Positions 41,860-51,058 are shown, counted from the stretch's first letter. The stretch: DNA of 64,000 nucleotides from GCA-003244245 sp963823755 (GCA_963823755.1 CAWGMP010000028.1:124001-188000); one strand, 5' to 3'. Translations and numbers: made by a program. The notes: generated by a model from the sequence alone, not told the origin.

Positions 41860-43082
41860 GACGTCGGTTCCACTTCTGCGACCGCGGTGACCACCGTGTC
41901 CGGCTCGGTCTCGACGGGCACGTGGGCGGTCGTGCACGAGGTCGCCCGGAGAGCCAACCAGGCCAGACCGCCAGCGGGGATGCAACTCCAGTAGGCGATC
42001 AGTCGGTAGAGCAGCACTGCGGCCAGCGTGATGGTCGCGGCGCCGCCGAAGGCGACCAGGGCCAGGGTGATGCTGCCCTCCACGACCCCGATCCCACCGG
42101 GAGTCACCGGCACGCTCGCTGCGATCTGGCCTGCACAGTAGGCCAGCAGCAACCCCGTCCACGGCGGTGTCGTGCTCAATGCCAGAAAGGCCACTGCCAG
42201 CACGGCCACGTCAGCCAGCCAGGACACTGTCATCCAGGCGAACACCGCGAGACCCGCGGCCGGTGTCAGCCGGACCGTGCGTAACTGGAGCGCCCAGTTC
42301 CTCAGACCTGCTCGCAGGGTCGAGGTATTGGCTGCGAGCCATCCGCGCGCCGCCGGCAGGACGCCGCCGAACCGGCGGCGCTCGGTACGATCATCGGACT
42401 CGGGTGGGTGCCGGCGGCGCAACGTCACGCGAACCCGGGGCAATGCCGGGGCGAGGAGGTGCCGGACCGTGGGCCGGCGCAGCAGCGCATACCCGGTACC
42501 GGCCAGGGCCAGCACACCCAGCAGGACTGCGCTGATCGCCTGCAGCCCGGGGACCGGGTCGTCATCGCCGGCGATCTGGACCGCAACGATGGTCATGAAC
42601 GTGACTGCACCGACGTAGAACACCGAAGACACCGCGAACATCCAACCGGCCACCGCTGTACCCACCTGGCGACGACGTAACACGCCCACCATAACCACGC
42701 CGGAGGCGGCGAATCCGAAAGGCAGGCAGTACGCCGCCGCGTCGCCGGCCAGCGTGGCCGCGCTCAGCGTCATCGGCCCGACCCGGCCACCCCCGCGACG
42801 CAGCACCACCGCCGTCGCGGCCCCCCGCGCTGCGTAGGACAACACCTCGACGAGGACTGCCACCATCACCCACCCGACCCGGACGGAGGTCAAAGTGTCG
42901 GCGGCGGTGAACAGCTCGTCGCTGCTGTCGAACAACACCCGGATCGCCAGCGCGACCGCAGCCAGCCCGGCGACCACCACGGCCAGCCGTCGCCACCGCA
43001 CCTGGCTGCCCCATCGTCGGCCCAGTCCTCGGCGGGCCAGTCCTTGACGGCCCAGTCGTCGACGGCTCAATGCCACCGCCAT
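41856..43082 (-). CDS. YbhN/UPF0104-type integral membrane protein (LPG synthase TM family)
   Basis: The 408-residue protein has about eight membrane helices. The family signature SVPVTPGGIGVVEGSITLAL stands near 340-360, and an earlier AYCLPFGFAASGVVMVGVLR near 110-130. It corresponds to the flippase-like membrane half of lysyl-phosphatidylglycerol synthases, without the soluble transferase domain. A role in lipid or glycolipid translocation is likely. A very basic N-terminus (RRRLGRQGLARRGLGRR) contains a short internal repeat. Confidence 0.82.
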   Translation of the reverse strand: MAVALSRRRLGRQGLARRGLGRRWGSQVRWRRLAVVVAGLAAVALAIRVLFDSSDELFTAADTLTSVRVGWVMVAVLVEVLSYAARGAATAVVLRRGGGRVGPMTLSAATLAGDAAAYCLPFGFAASGVVMVGVLRRRQVGTAVAGWMFAVSSVFYVGAVTFMTIVAVQIAGDDDPVPGLQAISAVLLGVLALAGTGYALLRRPTVRHLLAPALPRVRVTLRRRHPPESDDRTERRRFGGVLPAARGWLAANTSTLRAGLRNWALQLRTVRLTPAAGLAVFAWMTVSWLADVAVLAVAFLALSTTPPWTGLLLAYCAGQIAASVPVTPGGIGVVEGSITLALVAFGGAATITLAAVLLYRLIAYWSCIPAGGLAWLALRATSCTTAHVPVETEPDTVVTAVAEVEPTS

Positions 43083-43302
43083 ACCTTCCTCTACACCAGC
43101 CGGACATCCCAGCCCCGCCTTCGATTCTCAAGCAAACTCACAGTTACGCCACCCGCCGCCTTGATCTCAGGCGGGTGGGCGGTAGCGGTGTTTGCCGAGG
43201 TCTCCACCGGGTAAACTGTCAGGAGAAACCGGTCGGCATCGCCCAGGACAGGTCCGGGTCGGCCGGATCAACGGATGCCGATGCGGAATCCCGGGAGGAA
43301 TA

Positions 43303-43458
43303 ATGATCGTTCTTGGCATTATCTTGCTTGTAGTAGGGTACTTGCTCCCGGTTCCGCTTCTGGTGACTCTCGGGATCATCCTGATAGTGGTCGGGGTGAT
43401 CCTGGAGCTGCTCGGTGCCATCGGGCGTCCGATGTTCGGCCGACGGCACTATTACTGA
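43303..43458 (+). CDS. Small two-helix membrane protein, DUF6131-like
   Basis: The 51-residue protein MIVLGIILLVVGYLLPVPLL, then VTLGIILIVVGVILELLGAI-GRPMFGRRHYY, has two hydrophobic helices and a basic tail, as in the common actinobacterial DUF6131 family. GGGAGGAATA precedes the ATG at good distance. Function unknown; the family is widespread and often stress-associated. Confidence 0.82.
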   Translation: MIVLGIILLVVGYLLPVPLLVTLGIILIVVGVILELLGAIGRPMFGRRHYY

Positions 43459-43554
43459 GCTTGAGATGGGGCATGATCATGGTTGTGCCCCTCGTCCATC
43501 CGGACGATCCGCTCCTGGTCGGCACCGCTGACCTGATCGAATCCGCTGTTCACT

Positions 43555-43590
43555 CGGGAGCCGGTGTGCGATACCGCACACCGGCTCCCG
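43555..43590. terminator. 16-bp perfect hairpin between convergent genes
   Basis: CGGGAGCCGGTGTGCG and its complement around ATAC. It lies between the DUF6131-like gene and the minus-strand gene ending at 43610, so it can serve both strands. Confidence 0.85.
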
Positions 43591-43609
43591 CACACCGGGT
43601 TGGACGCCG

Positions 43610-43933
43610 TCACTCGAAGGGCGGCGCGTGCACATGCTCGCCCGGCTTGAGGGCGCACCTGACCCGGTCGCGGGTGGTCTCGACCAACACGTCCAGGCAA
43701 AAGTACGGTGCCCCGGTCGTCCGCAGAACTACCGGTTCCTGAGGCTGGGCACCGAGGGTTACCGGCGAGTGCAAACAGCACTGCCGCGACGTCGCCACGA
43801 GCTTGGCGCAGCAGCGACGGTACTGCCCCACGATCTCGCAGGTCCGCTCGCCGACCTCGGTAAGGTCCTCGCCGGGTTGTCCCGGCAGCAGGAGTCCACC
43901 CGGAATCCGCGCACCGATGCCTTCTTCGGTCAC
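43610..43933 (-). CDS. Hypothetical cysteine-containing protein
   Basis: The 107-residue frame (GTG start) reads MTEEGIGARIPGGLLLPGQP and contains GQYRRCCAKLVATSRQCCLH and PYFCLDVLVETTRDRVRCAL. The CC pairs are unusual for a cytosolic protein and could bind metal. It ends just before a strong terminator, and a G-rich site (AAGGGGGC) lies upstream. No family recognised. Confidence 0.55.
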   Translation of the reverse strand: MTEEGIGARIPGGLLLPGQPGEDLTEVGERTCEIVGQYRRCCAKLVATSRQCCLHSPVTLGAQPQEPVVLRTTGAPYFCLDVLVETTRDRVRCALKPGEHVHAPPFE

Positions 43934-44216
43934 TATGGTCGCCCGGTCGACGCCCCCTTAAAGATGTAGGAACCACCCGCGGTCTACCTCATCTGATGTA
44001 CGGGACTGCATGACCTGGGGTACGTGAAATATGGTCTGTGGAAAGGATGCCCGCCCTCTGCGGATCCGACATATTTGGAATAGCAGGAAGGATCATCCTT
44101 CGGGCGTCGCGCCGGTCCGTGGTCCCTGCTGCTGGTCATGAGTCTTCACCGACAGCACTCGGAACACCACCGGCAAGCCGGACACGGTGGCTGGTCAGTC
44201 AGCAAAGGGGCACCCT
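43934..44216. other. Upstream region of the sigma-factor gene
   Basis: No gene supported. AAAGGGG at about 44205-44211 is the likely ribosome site for GTG 44217. Confidence 0.45.
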
Positions 44217-45059
44217 GTGGCTACGCTTTCACTATGTGATCTGCAAGAGTCGTCGATTTCAGACGGAGAACTCGGCGCAGTCGCCGGTGTTCGAGCGCTG
44301 ACCAATCGATTCGCATCGGCGATCGAGCCGGACGCTGTGAGGGGTGTCACCCCGCTTCCTCATGGGAGGGGTGAACCCAAGAGCGCACCCGGTGACGATG
44401 CCGGCGCCTTGGTCGGCGCTGCCGTCGCCGGTGATCGAGATGCCGTCGAGGGTGTGCTCCGCTGGATCCGTCCACTCGTGGTGCGGTATTGCCGTGCCCG
44501 TATCGGTGGCCAGGACAAGTTGTTCGCCTCGGTGGATGACGTCGCCCAGGAGGTGTGCCTCGCAGTGCTCACGGCCCTGCCCGGCTACCGTGACCAGGGT
44601 CGACCGTTCCTTGCCTTCGTGTACGGTATCGCCGCACACAAGGTGGCCGACGCCCGCCGGATGGCGGCGCGTAATCGCGCTGAGCCGGTTCCGGAGGTTC
44701 CCGATGTCCTGGAGGTGACCGACGGTCCGGAGGCGCAGGTGATGCAGGGCGAGTTGGCCGAGCAAGTGGCCACGTTGCTGGGCATGCTGCCGGACAAGCA
44801 GCGGGAGATTCTCCTGCTGCGGGTCGTGGTGGGGCTGTCTGCGGAGACGACTGCCGCGGCCATGGGCACCAGTCCTGGTGCGGTCCGGGTGGCCCAGCAT
44901 CGGGCGCTCAACCGGCTGCGCAAGGTGCTGACGTCGAAGAACCGCTCCCATGACGGTGCCCGGCCGCGGGTCCGGTCGGTGGCAGTGCGCAGCAAGATCA
45001 CGGGGCGGCTCGAGCGCCTCCAGGTACCCCAGGTTATGCAGTCCAGCTACATCGGATGA
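44217..45059 (+). CDS. RNA polymerase sigma factor, SigD/ShbA-type ECF
   Basis: The roughly 280-residue ECF sigma factor has region 2 from about 90 (FASVDDVAQEVCLAVLTALP, GRPFLAFVYGIAAHKVADA) and region 4 (LLGMLPDKQREILLLRVVVG, LSAETTAAAMGTSPGAVRVA, QHRALNRLRKVL). The region-2 text matches mycobacterial SigD and streptomycete ShbA, the latter driving transcription of the principal sigma gene. An N-terminal extension of about 80 residues and a basic C-terminal tail are present. No anti-sigma gene adjoins it. Start GTG 44217 is preferred over 44187 because of the upstream AAAGGGG. Confidence 0.85.
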   Translation: MATLSLCDLQESSISDGELGAVAGVRALTNRFASAIEPDAVRGVTPLPHGRGEPKSAPGDDAGALVGAAVAGDRDAVEGVLRWIRPLVVRYCRARIGGQDKLFASVDDVAQEVCLAVLTALPGYRDQGRPFLAFVYGIAAHKVADARRMAARNRAEPVPEVPDVLEVTDGPEAQVMQGELAEQVATLLGMLPDKQREILLLRVVVGLSAETTAAAMGTSPGAVRVAQHRALNRLRKVLTSKNRSHDGARPRVRSVAVRSKITGRLERLQVPQVMQSSYIG

Positions 45060-45141
45060 AGTAGGTGAGGTGGACATCTACATCTGTGGGATGACTCTGG
45101 CCGATGCACTGGAGAAACGGCGCTGGAATCCGCTAGCGCGG

Positions 45142-45173
45142 TTGCCTTCGATCGAGGTAAGTGGGATTATAAT
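45142..45173 (+). promoter_or_regulatory. Candidate promoter for the small secreted peptide
   Basis: A consensus TATAAT lies at 45168-45173 in GC-rich DNA, 52 bp ahead of the peptide start. TTGCCT at 45142 could be a -35, but the 20-bp spacer is long. The -10 is the stronger part of the case. Confidence 0.4.
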
Positions 45174-45224
45174 GAAAAGTTGGCCAGTCGTGCTTGACGT
45201 GCGCTGCCACCAGGAGAGGTGAAC

Positions 45225-45497
45225 GTGAAGATCATTTCTGAGATGCCTCAGACAGGTGAGGTATCGAGAAGCGTCCATACGCAGTCATTGCGCAAACGCC
45301 TCTCGACGGTCGTCGCGTCGGTTTTTGTGGCCGTTGTCTTGGGTTTGACCGGCGCGCCTGCTGCAACAGCAACACCAGCATTCACCAGCAATCATATGGC
45401 GTTCATTATGGAACCTCCTCCCCCTTGCCGGGGAGACAAGCCTGGCGCCTGCCCATATTTCTCTTATGTGCAAGAAAATGAACAAGCAACCCAGTGA
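45225..45497 (+). CDS. Small secreted peptide
   Basis: The 90-residue GTG-started product has a basic N-terminus, a hydrophobic core (STVVASVFVAVVLGLTGAPA) and a cleavage site near ATA. A mature part of about 40 residues remains, with EPPPPCRGDKPGACPYFSYV and two cysteines that could form one disulfide. AGGAG lies 8 bases before this GTG (GTG 45219 is too close). Between a sigma factor and a sensor kinase, it might be a signal read by the kinase or a stress-released peptide; that is inference only. Confidence 0.65.
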   Translation: MKIISEMPQTGEVSRSVHTQSLRKRLSTVVASVFVAVVLGLTGAPAATATPAFTSNHMAFIMEPPPPCRGDKPGACPYFSYVQENEQATQ

Positions 45498-45593
45498 GTC
45501 AATCGCCGATATCAATATCGTCACCATGCTGGTGGAACTAGTCTCGGGGAGGTTGGCTGTAACGCTGACTACCTGTCACAGTGAGGAAGCCTG

Positions 45594-46898
45594 ATGAAGA
45601 CTCCGGGTTGGCTGCCGAGCGGTAGTTGGCTGCCGAGCGGTATCCGCCTGCCGCCGTCGGCGAAACGAGACGCGCTCCTGCTTCCCGCGTTGTTCATCCT
45701 CAACGTTTTCTTTTTCTCAGCATACGGCGATTTGAGCGAGGCGGCGACCCATCCATGGTTGGTCCTCGTGTGGCTGTACGGGCTGGTCATGCTCGTGCCG
45801 CTCGCCTGGCGAGACATTGCGCCGGTGGCGGCCTTCGCCACGCAATGGGTGCTCACGGTGGCCGCATTTCCTATCATGGCCCATTACACGCCTGTCATCG
45901 GCGTTCCGCTCGCCCTGTATGCGGTGTCCGTTCACTGCGACAGGAAAACATCCCTGCTGGCATTGCTGGCGTCCGGTATTCCGGTGGGACTCGACGCCGC
46001 CTCGTCGTTCTGGGCTTTCCCTGACCATCCTGCTTACGCGCTCCGCGCATTTATCCCCAATGCTATAATTCTTTTCATCGTGACCGTCGGGTTGTGGGGA
46101 GCGGGTCGGGTGACCCGGGTTGGTCAGCAGCGTCTCCAACAGCTGGAAGACGAGCGGGAGACGGTCCGGGAAGCAGTGGCCGCGGAACGTAGTAGAATTG
46201 CTCGAGAACTGCACGACATCGTCTCCCATGCGGTGACGGCGATCGTCCTGCAGGCTGCCGGGGCGGCTCGGGTCGCCGATACCAACTTCGCTCAGGTCAT
46301 CCAATCATTGGCGAACATCGAGACTACCGGAAAACAGGCGATGGCTGAGTTGCGACGATTGCTCGGTGTGCTGGAGGCCAACGATCCCGTTGATCATATC
46401 GCGGATGTCGACGAACTCGGTCCGCAACCCGGACTGGCCGATATGACCAGGCTGCTCAACTCACTACGAAACGCCGGAATGCCGGTCACCGTCCACGTCG
46501 AGGGCACACCGCGAGACCTCGACCCGAGTATAGACCTGGCCGCATACCGGATTGTCCAGGAAGGCCTGACCAATGTCCTCAAGCATGCCGGCATGAACTC
46601 TTACCCGCACCTGCGGCTGGTCTGGGAGACTCACAGTCTGCGCATCCAGATCGATAATGACATCAACGTTGCAGAAGCACACCGCGGGCAGGCGTTATCC
46701 GTCGGTCGCGGCCTGGTGGGCCTGCGCGCGCGGGCCCACGCGGCCGGTGGACGTCTGCACGCAGGACCCCATCACCACGGTGGCTATCGCTTGACCGCGG
46801 CGCTGCCCCTCCCGGTTTCCGCGCAGCGGATACTCCTCGATCATCCCACTGATGGGTCCAGCCAAGGTCAAGGGGATCATGGGAAGGTGTCAGCGTGA
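45594..46898 (+). CDS. Sensor histidine kinase, NarL/DesK-type
   Basis: The 434-residue membrane kinase has about five helices in the first 190 residues. A HisKA_3 dimerisation/phosphoacceptor segment follows (ERSRIARELHDIVSHAVTAI, His near 205), then a HATPase domain with AYRIVQEGLTNVLKHAG (N box) and GLVGLRARAHAAGGRLHAG (G box). The N-terminus repeats WLPSG twice. There is no large extracytoplasmic domain, so it probably senses the membrane or a small ligand. The response-regulator start overlaps its stop (GTGA). Confidence 0.9.
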   Translation: MKTPGWLPSGSWLPSGIRLPPSAKRDALLLPALFILNVFFFSAYGDLSEAATHPWLVLVWLYGLVMLVPLAWRDIAPVAAFATQWVLTVAAFPIMAHYTPVIGVPLALYAVSVHCDRKTSLLALLASGIPVGLDAASSFWAFPDHPAYALRAFIPNAIILFIVTVGLWGAGRVTRVGQQRLQQLEDERETVREAVAAERSRIARELHDIVSHAVTAIVLQAAGAARVADTNFAQVIQSLANIETTGKQAMAELRRLLGVLEANDPVDHIADVDELGPQPGLADMTRLLNSLRNAGMPVTVHVEGTPRDLDPSIDLAAYRIVQEGLTNVLKHAGMNSYPHLRLVWETHSLRIQIDNDINVAEAHRGQALSVGRGLVGLRARAHAAGGRLHAGPHHHGGYRLTAALPLPVSAQRILLDHPTDGSSQGQGDHGKVSA

Positions 46899-47572
46899 TC
46901 CGTGTGGTGGTAGTCGATGACCAGCCGCTGGTGCGAGCCGGTATCGCGATGCTGGTCAACGCCGAGGAGGACATCACCGTCGTCGCCGAAGCCGCCGATG
47001 GCCAGGAGGCCCTCACCCAGGTGCGCGCCGAGCGTCCGGATGTGGTTCTCATGGATGTGCGCATGCCGGGCACCGACGGTGTCGCCGCGACCCAGGCTGT
47101 CATCGATGAGGGCCTGACCGCGCCGAACGGCCAGCTCATCGGGGTGATCATCCTGACGACCTATCACATCGATGACGCCGTCTACGCCGCGCTGCGGGCC
47201 GGCGCCTCAGGCTTCCTGCTCAAAGACGCCGCGCCCACCGAGATCGCCGCCGCGATCCGCGCGGTGGCCGCCGGCGAGGCCTGGCTGGATCCTGCCGTCA
47301 CCCGCCGGCTCATCGACGAGTTCAACGCCCGACCCGATTCGCATACCCCCACACCAGCGGAGATGGCTCAGTTGACCCCGCGCGAGCGGGAAGTTCTCAC
47401 CCTGATGGCTCGAGGCCTGTCCAACGCCGACGTCGCCGTCGAGTTGTTCATCAGCGAAGCCACCGTGAAAACACATCTTGCCCGGGTGATGATGAAACTC
47501 GGGGTTCGGGAGAAAGCCCAAGCAGTGGCCGCCGCCTACCAGACCGGACTCGTCCAGCCGCCGTCCCGGTGA
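46895..47572 (+). CDS. NarL/LuxR-type response regulator
   Basis: The 225-residue partner of the kinase just upstream has a receiver domain (MIRVVVVDDQPLVRAGIAML) with phosphoacceptor Asp in VVLMDVRMPGTDG, Thr in ILTTYHIDD and Lys in GFLLKDAAP. A LuxR HTH follows (LTPREREVLTLMARGLSNAD, ISEATVKTHLARVMMKLGVR). It is a DNA-binding transcription factor; its targets are not evident. Confidence 0.93.
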   Translation: MIRVVVVDDQPLVRAGIAMLVNAEEDITVVAEAADGQEALTQVRAERPDVVLMDVRMPGTDGVAATQAVIDEGLTAPNGQLIGVIILTTYHIDDAVYAALRAGASGFLLKDAAPTEIAAAIRAVAAGEAWLDPAVTRRLIDEFNARPDSHTPTPAEMAQLTPREREVLTLMARGLSNADVAVELFISEATVKTHLARVMMKLGVREKAQAVAAAYQTGLVQPPSR

Positions 47573-47583
47573 CGAGTCCCGCG

Positions 47584-48384
47584 TCACCCGCGCAGCAGCC
47601 GCATGGAGGTTGGGCTCCCGCAGCCGGAGTGTGCGCGGGTTCGCGTGCGTGCGGGAACGGTGAGTACCGCCCAGACCACTTTGCCTTCGGGAAACCGGAA
47701 TGCGCTTCCCCAGGTCCGGCTCAGCTTGTCGACGAGCACCAGGCCACGGCCGCCGGCGGCACGGAGACCGGGCACGCGCAGCCGGGGAGGGTGCGGGTCC
47801 GCATCGGCCACCGCGACGGCGAGCGTGTTGCCGCGCAGCTCCAGGCGTAGCCAGCCGTCCGAGCGCGCGTGATAGACCATGTTGTCGGTCAGCTCCGAGG
47901 CGACCACCATGGCGTCGGTGACCATTCCGGCGATCCCCCACTCGAGGCAGGCCTGCTCGACCAGCCGCCTGGCCAGCCGTGCACTGACCGGTTCGCAGGA
48001 CAGTTGTATCTGGCGCCGCAGACGTCGGGGACCGGCTTCGAGGCCCTCGAGGGCCTCGCTGACAGTGCGGTAAGTCTGGACGAATCGCGGCACGGCGCTG
48101 AAATCGAGCAGGGTATCGAGTGCCGGCCGCGCTGCGGCCAGCACGAGCGGCACGCCGGGCCAGTCGTTGATGCGGTCACACACCATGGGGAACACTGTCA
48201 ACAGCGACGCAATGGCCGTCCGCAGGCCGCCCACGTCCACCACGATCGCTTCGGGTTCCTCGACCGCACACTTCAGCAGGCCATCTCGCAGCTGCTCGTA
48301 GGTTTCCGGGGCCAGTTCCCCGATCGGTTGCACCACCAGGGTATCGCCCTGGAAACGAGAGTTAAGGAGAAGGGAGGGGGTCAT
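47584..48384 (-). CDS. STAS-HATPase fusion protein (anti-sigma type)
   Basis: The 266-residue protein joins a STAS-like domain (about 1-120, GDTLVVQPIGELAPETYEQL, EAIVVDVGGLRTAIASLLTV) to an RsbW-like ATPase (about 150-245, MVVASELTDNMVYHARSDGW, VPGLRAAGGRGLVLVDKLSR). In stress regulons these are normally separate antagonist and anti-sigma kinase proteins. The STAS part lacks a clear DSSG phospho-serine motif. Start ATG 48384 has AAGGGTGGG before it. Convergent with the response regulator. Confidence 0.82.
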   Translation of the reverse strand: MTPSLLLNSRFQGDTLVVQPIGELAPETYEQLRDGLLKCAVEEPEAIVVDVGGLRTAIASLLTVFPMVCDRINDWPGVPLVLAAARPALDTLLDFSAVPRFVQTYRTVSEALEGLEAGPRRLRRQIQLSCEPVSARLARRLVEQACLEWGIAGMVTDAMVVASELTDNMVYHARSDGWLRLELRGNTLAVAVADADPHPPRLRVPGLRAAGGRGLVLVDKLSRTWGSAFRFPEGKVVWAVLTVPARTRTRAHSGCGSPTSMRLLRG

Positions 48385-48576
48385 CCCACCCTTGCGGTCC
48401 CAGCGGCGACGCGCGCCATCATCCCTACCGTGTGATCGGCCCGCCATGTGATTCACCCCGTTATCGTCGCCGACGTACCCCGGTTTGATGAGCGTCTGCC
48501 CGGCACTGTCCATGGTGTGGGGTACCCGCCTGACAGCGCAGGTATGCCGCTGCCGTCCGGGTGAGAGGATGCTGAC

Positions 48577-48765
48577 GTGAGCGATACCCAGATCGTCACC
48601 GCGCTGGCCGTCGGTATGTTCATGGTCATCCTATTCGGCTGCTTGATCTTGGTTGTGATCGTCCGCCTACGCCGCGTGGTGAAGTCGCAGTTGGAGACCC
48701 TCGATAGCCTGGCCAGTACCCTGCGTGCCGGTCAAGAGCAAGACAAGCCCGATGCGCCCTCATAG
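48577..48765 (+). CDS. Small single-helix membrane protein
   Basis: The 62-residue GTG-started protein has one membrane helix (ALAVGMFMVILFGCLILVVI) and a basic/acidic cytosolic tail (RLRRVVKSQLETLDSLASTL). No family recognised. It is divergent from the STAS-HATPase gene. Confidence 0.55.
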   Translation: MSDTQIVTALAVGMFMVILFGCLILVVIVRLRRVVKSQLETLDSLASTLRAGQEQDKPDAPS

Positions 48766-48808
48766 CGACCCTTGTAGCGAGAAGTCAGATTTGCGTTACG
48801 ATCAGATA

Positions 48809-49063
48809 ATGATCGAAGAAGAACAGGACAAAATGCCCGAAGTGAAAGACACGACGAGCGTCACTTCCGGCGATATGTCCGAAGCGCTCGATGCCGCAAA
48901 AGCCGCGTCACCGGCACTGGCTGGAGCGCTCGACGCTGCCGGGGTCACACCTGGTGGGCTGGCGGATTCGCACGAACGAGCCACGCCTGGCTACCACGAC
49001 GCCGAACAACCTGCAGGCGACGCCGAACAACCTGCGGGCAGCGAGGGCAACGAGCAGGCCTAG
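48809..49063 (+). CDS. Small acidic hypothetical protein
   Basis: The 84-residue frame starts MIEEEQDKMPEVKDTTSVTS and is rich in Asp/Glu/Ala. It ends with a duplicated DAEQPAG motif. ATG 48833 (after CAGGA) is an alternative start. No family recognised; it is probably disordered. Confidence 0.45.
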   Translation: MIEEEQDKMPEVKDTTSVTSGDMSEALDAAKAASPALAGALDAAGVTPGGLADSHERATPGYHDAEQPAGDAEQPAGSEGNEQA

Positions 49064-49252
49064 CGCCGCTGTCGCCGGCGAGATCGCGTGGCCGGAGTCT
49101 GCTTCTTCGCCGAAGGTCCGGGCTACCTGAAGTTCCCGCGGAGCCCGTAAGCTTCATCCTCACTGTCCGTACCGCTAACGGCGCGCTTCGTAGCGGCGAT
49201 ACGTAAGAGCGCTGCGCGGGGATCGGATGACGAGGGATGGGGGCAGGCCTGG

Positions 49253-51013
49253 ATGAGTTACCGGCTCGGGATCGACGTGGGTACCACCTTCACCGCTGCG
49301 GCGATCTGTCGCGAACAGCCCGGGCGGCGTGTGCTGCCCGAGGTGGTACCGCTGGGTGGCCGGTCTGCGGCCGTGAGCTCGGTGGTCTACCTGGGCCAGG
49401 ACGGTCAGCTGGTCGTGGGGGAGGCCGCCGAGCGCCGCGCTGTCACCGAGCCCGATCGGGTGGTTCGCGAGTTCACCCGGCGCATCGGCGACGAGGCGCT
49501 GGTCGTGATCGACGGTGTCCCGCGCTCGGCAGCCGGGATCACTGCATCGGTGGTCGGCTGGGTCGTCGAGCGGGTGGCGCAGCGCGAAGGCGAACCCGCC
49601 CGGGGCGTCACCGTGACGCATCCGGCCTGCTGGGATGCGCACAAGATCCAGCTCATGGCGGGTGCGCTGCGCGAGGCCGGGCTACCAGAGGTCATGTTCT
49701 GCGCTGCGCCGCAGGCCGCGGCAACGAACTATTCGATCCGGCGGCGGGTCGAACTCGGCGCCACCATCGCCGTCTACGACCTCGGTGGGGCCACCTTCAC
49801 AGCGGCTGTGGTGCGCAGGACCGGTGCCGCGACGTTCTCCGTGCTCGGTATCCCGGAGGGCATCGAGCGACGCGGGGGCGCGGACTTCGACGCCGCGGTC
49901 TTCGGGCACGTCGTCGCCGCTGTCCCCGCCTTGAGCGAGCTCACCCCGGAGACGCCCGCAGTGACCCCGCGGTTGCAACGTAGCGTCGCGCTGTGCCGGC
50001 GGGAGTGCACCGAGGCCAAAGAAGCCCTCTCGGTCGACACTGAGGTGACGATCCCGGTGCTGCTTCCCGAGGCCCAGGCCCAGGTGCGCCTGGTCCGCTC
50101 CGAGTTCGAGGATCTGATCCATCCGCAGGTGACCGAGACAGTGGCGGCGCTGCGCCGGGCGCTGCGATCCGCCGATGTCGGTCCGGACGACCTTGACGCG
50201 GTGCTGCTGGTCGGTGGTTCCTCGCGGGTGCCCCTCGTCGCGCAACTCGTCTCGGCTGAGCTCGGTCGCCCTGTCGAGGTCGACGCCGATCCGCAGGCCG
50301 CGATCGTGCTCGGTGCCGCCGCCTGCGGGCTTCCGGCCGCCCCCGCTGACGCCACGGATATCGACATCGCCGGCGCGGACGTCGGGCCGGACACGCCGGA
50401 CCCGATCACGGTCAGGGCGGGGGCTGGCGGCTTCGCCGAGTCGGCGGGATCGTCCGGGGCTGCCGGGTCCGATGTCCCGGAACCGGCCCAGACCGACGTC
50501 CCGAACCGGCCACCGTGGCTTGCCATCCCGCTGGACGTCGAACCCGCCGACGCGCAGTGGCGCCGGACCGGTTCGCATCGGTTCACGTGGTTCGTGGCAG
50601 CAGGGTTCCTCGCCCTCGTCCTTGCCGGGGGCGCGGTGTCCGTCCCGTTCCTGACTTCCCACCACGGCCCCGTCCCGCCGGAGCCCGCCCGCAGCCCGGC
50701 CCCTGCGCTCCCGCTGACCCCCGCGGCTCCGGTGGCTCCCGTGGCTGCGGTCCCGCCACCGAACACCGGCAACAGCACCGGCAACGGCCCAAGCACCGGA
50801 GAGCCCGCCGGGGTTCTCCCCACCGCTCCCGCCGCCGCACCGGACTCACCGGCCGACACCCCCACCAAGCCGAAGACCGTCGTCCCTGCACCGCAAAGCT
50901 CACGGCGCACCAACGGCAGCCGGACCACCGGCCAGTCCAGCCCACCTGCCTCCACGACGGCGCCTCGGCCGCCCACTCCGGAGTGGGTCACAGAAGCGCG
51001 CAACTGGCAGTAG
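49253..51013 (+). CDS. Membrane-anchored Hsp70-family protein
   Basis: The 586-residue protein has an actin-like Hsp70 ATPase domain (about 1-360): phosphate loops YRLGIDVGTTFTAAAI and IAVYDLGGATFTAAVV, and adenosine-site text DAVLLVGGSSRVPLVAQLV. The usual peptide-binding domain is absent. Instead come a linker, one membrane helix (WFVAAGFLALVLAGGAVSVP, about 445-465) and an exported Pro/Ala/Thr-rich tail. This architecture is an actinobacterial variant and probably not a general chaperone. Start ATG 49253. It ends 43 bp before the peptide-transporter operon. Confidence 0.88.
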   Translation: MSYRLGIDVGTTFTAAAICREQPGRRVLPEVVPLGGRSAAVSSVVYLGQDGQLVVGEAAERRAVTEPDRVVREFTRRIGDEALVVIDGVPRSAAGITASVVGWVVERVAQREGEPARGVTVTHPACWDAHKIQLMAGALREAGLPEVMFCAAPQAAATNYSIRRRVELGATIAVYDLGGATFTAAVVRRTGAATFSVLGIPEGIERRGGADFDAAVFGHVVAAVPALSELTPETPAVTPRLQRSVALCRRECTEAKEALSVDTEVTIPVLLPEAQAQVRLVRSEFEDLIHPQVTETVAALRRALRSADVGPDDLDAVLLVGGSSRVPLVAQLVSAELGRPVEVDADPQAAIVLGAAACGLPAAPADATDIDIAGADVGPDTPDPITVRAGAGGFAESAGSSGAAGSDVPEPAQTDVPNRPPWLAIPLDVEPADAQWRRTGSHRFTWFVAAGFLALVLAGGAVSVPFLTSHHGPVPPEPARSPAPALPLTPAAPVAPVAAVPPPNTGNSTGNGPSTGEPAGVLPTAPAAAPDSPADTPTKPKTVVPAPQSSRRTNGSRTTGQSSPPASTTAPRPPTPEWVTEARNWQ

Positions 51014-51058
51014 TAGTAGGCGCAGCGTGCTCACGCGGACACGAAACAGGGATACGTG

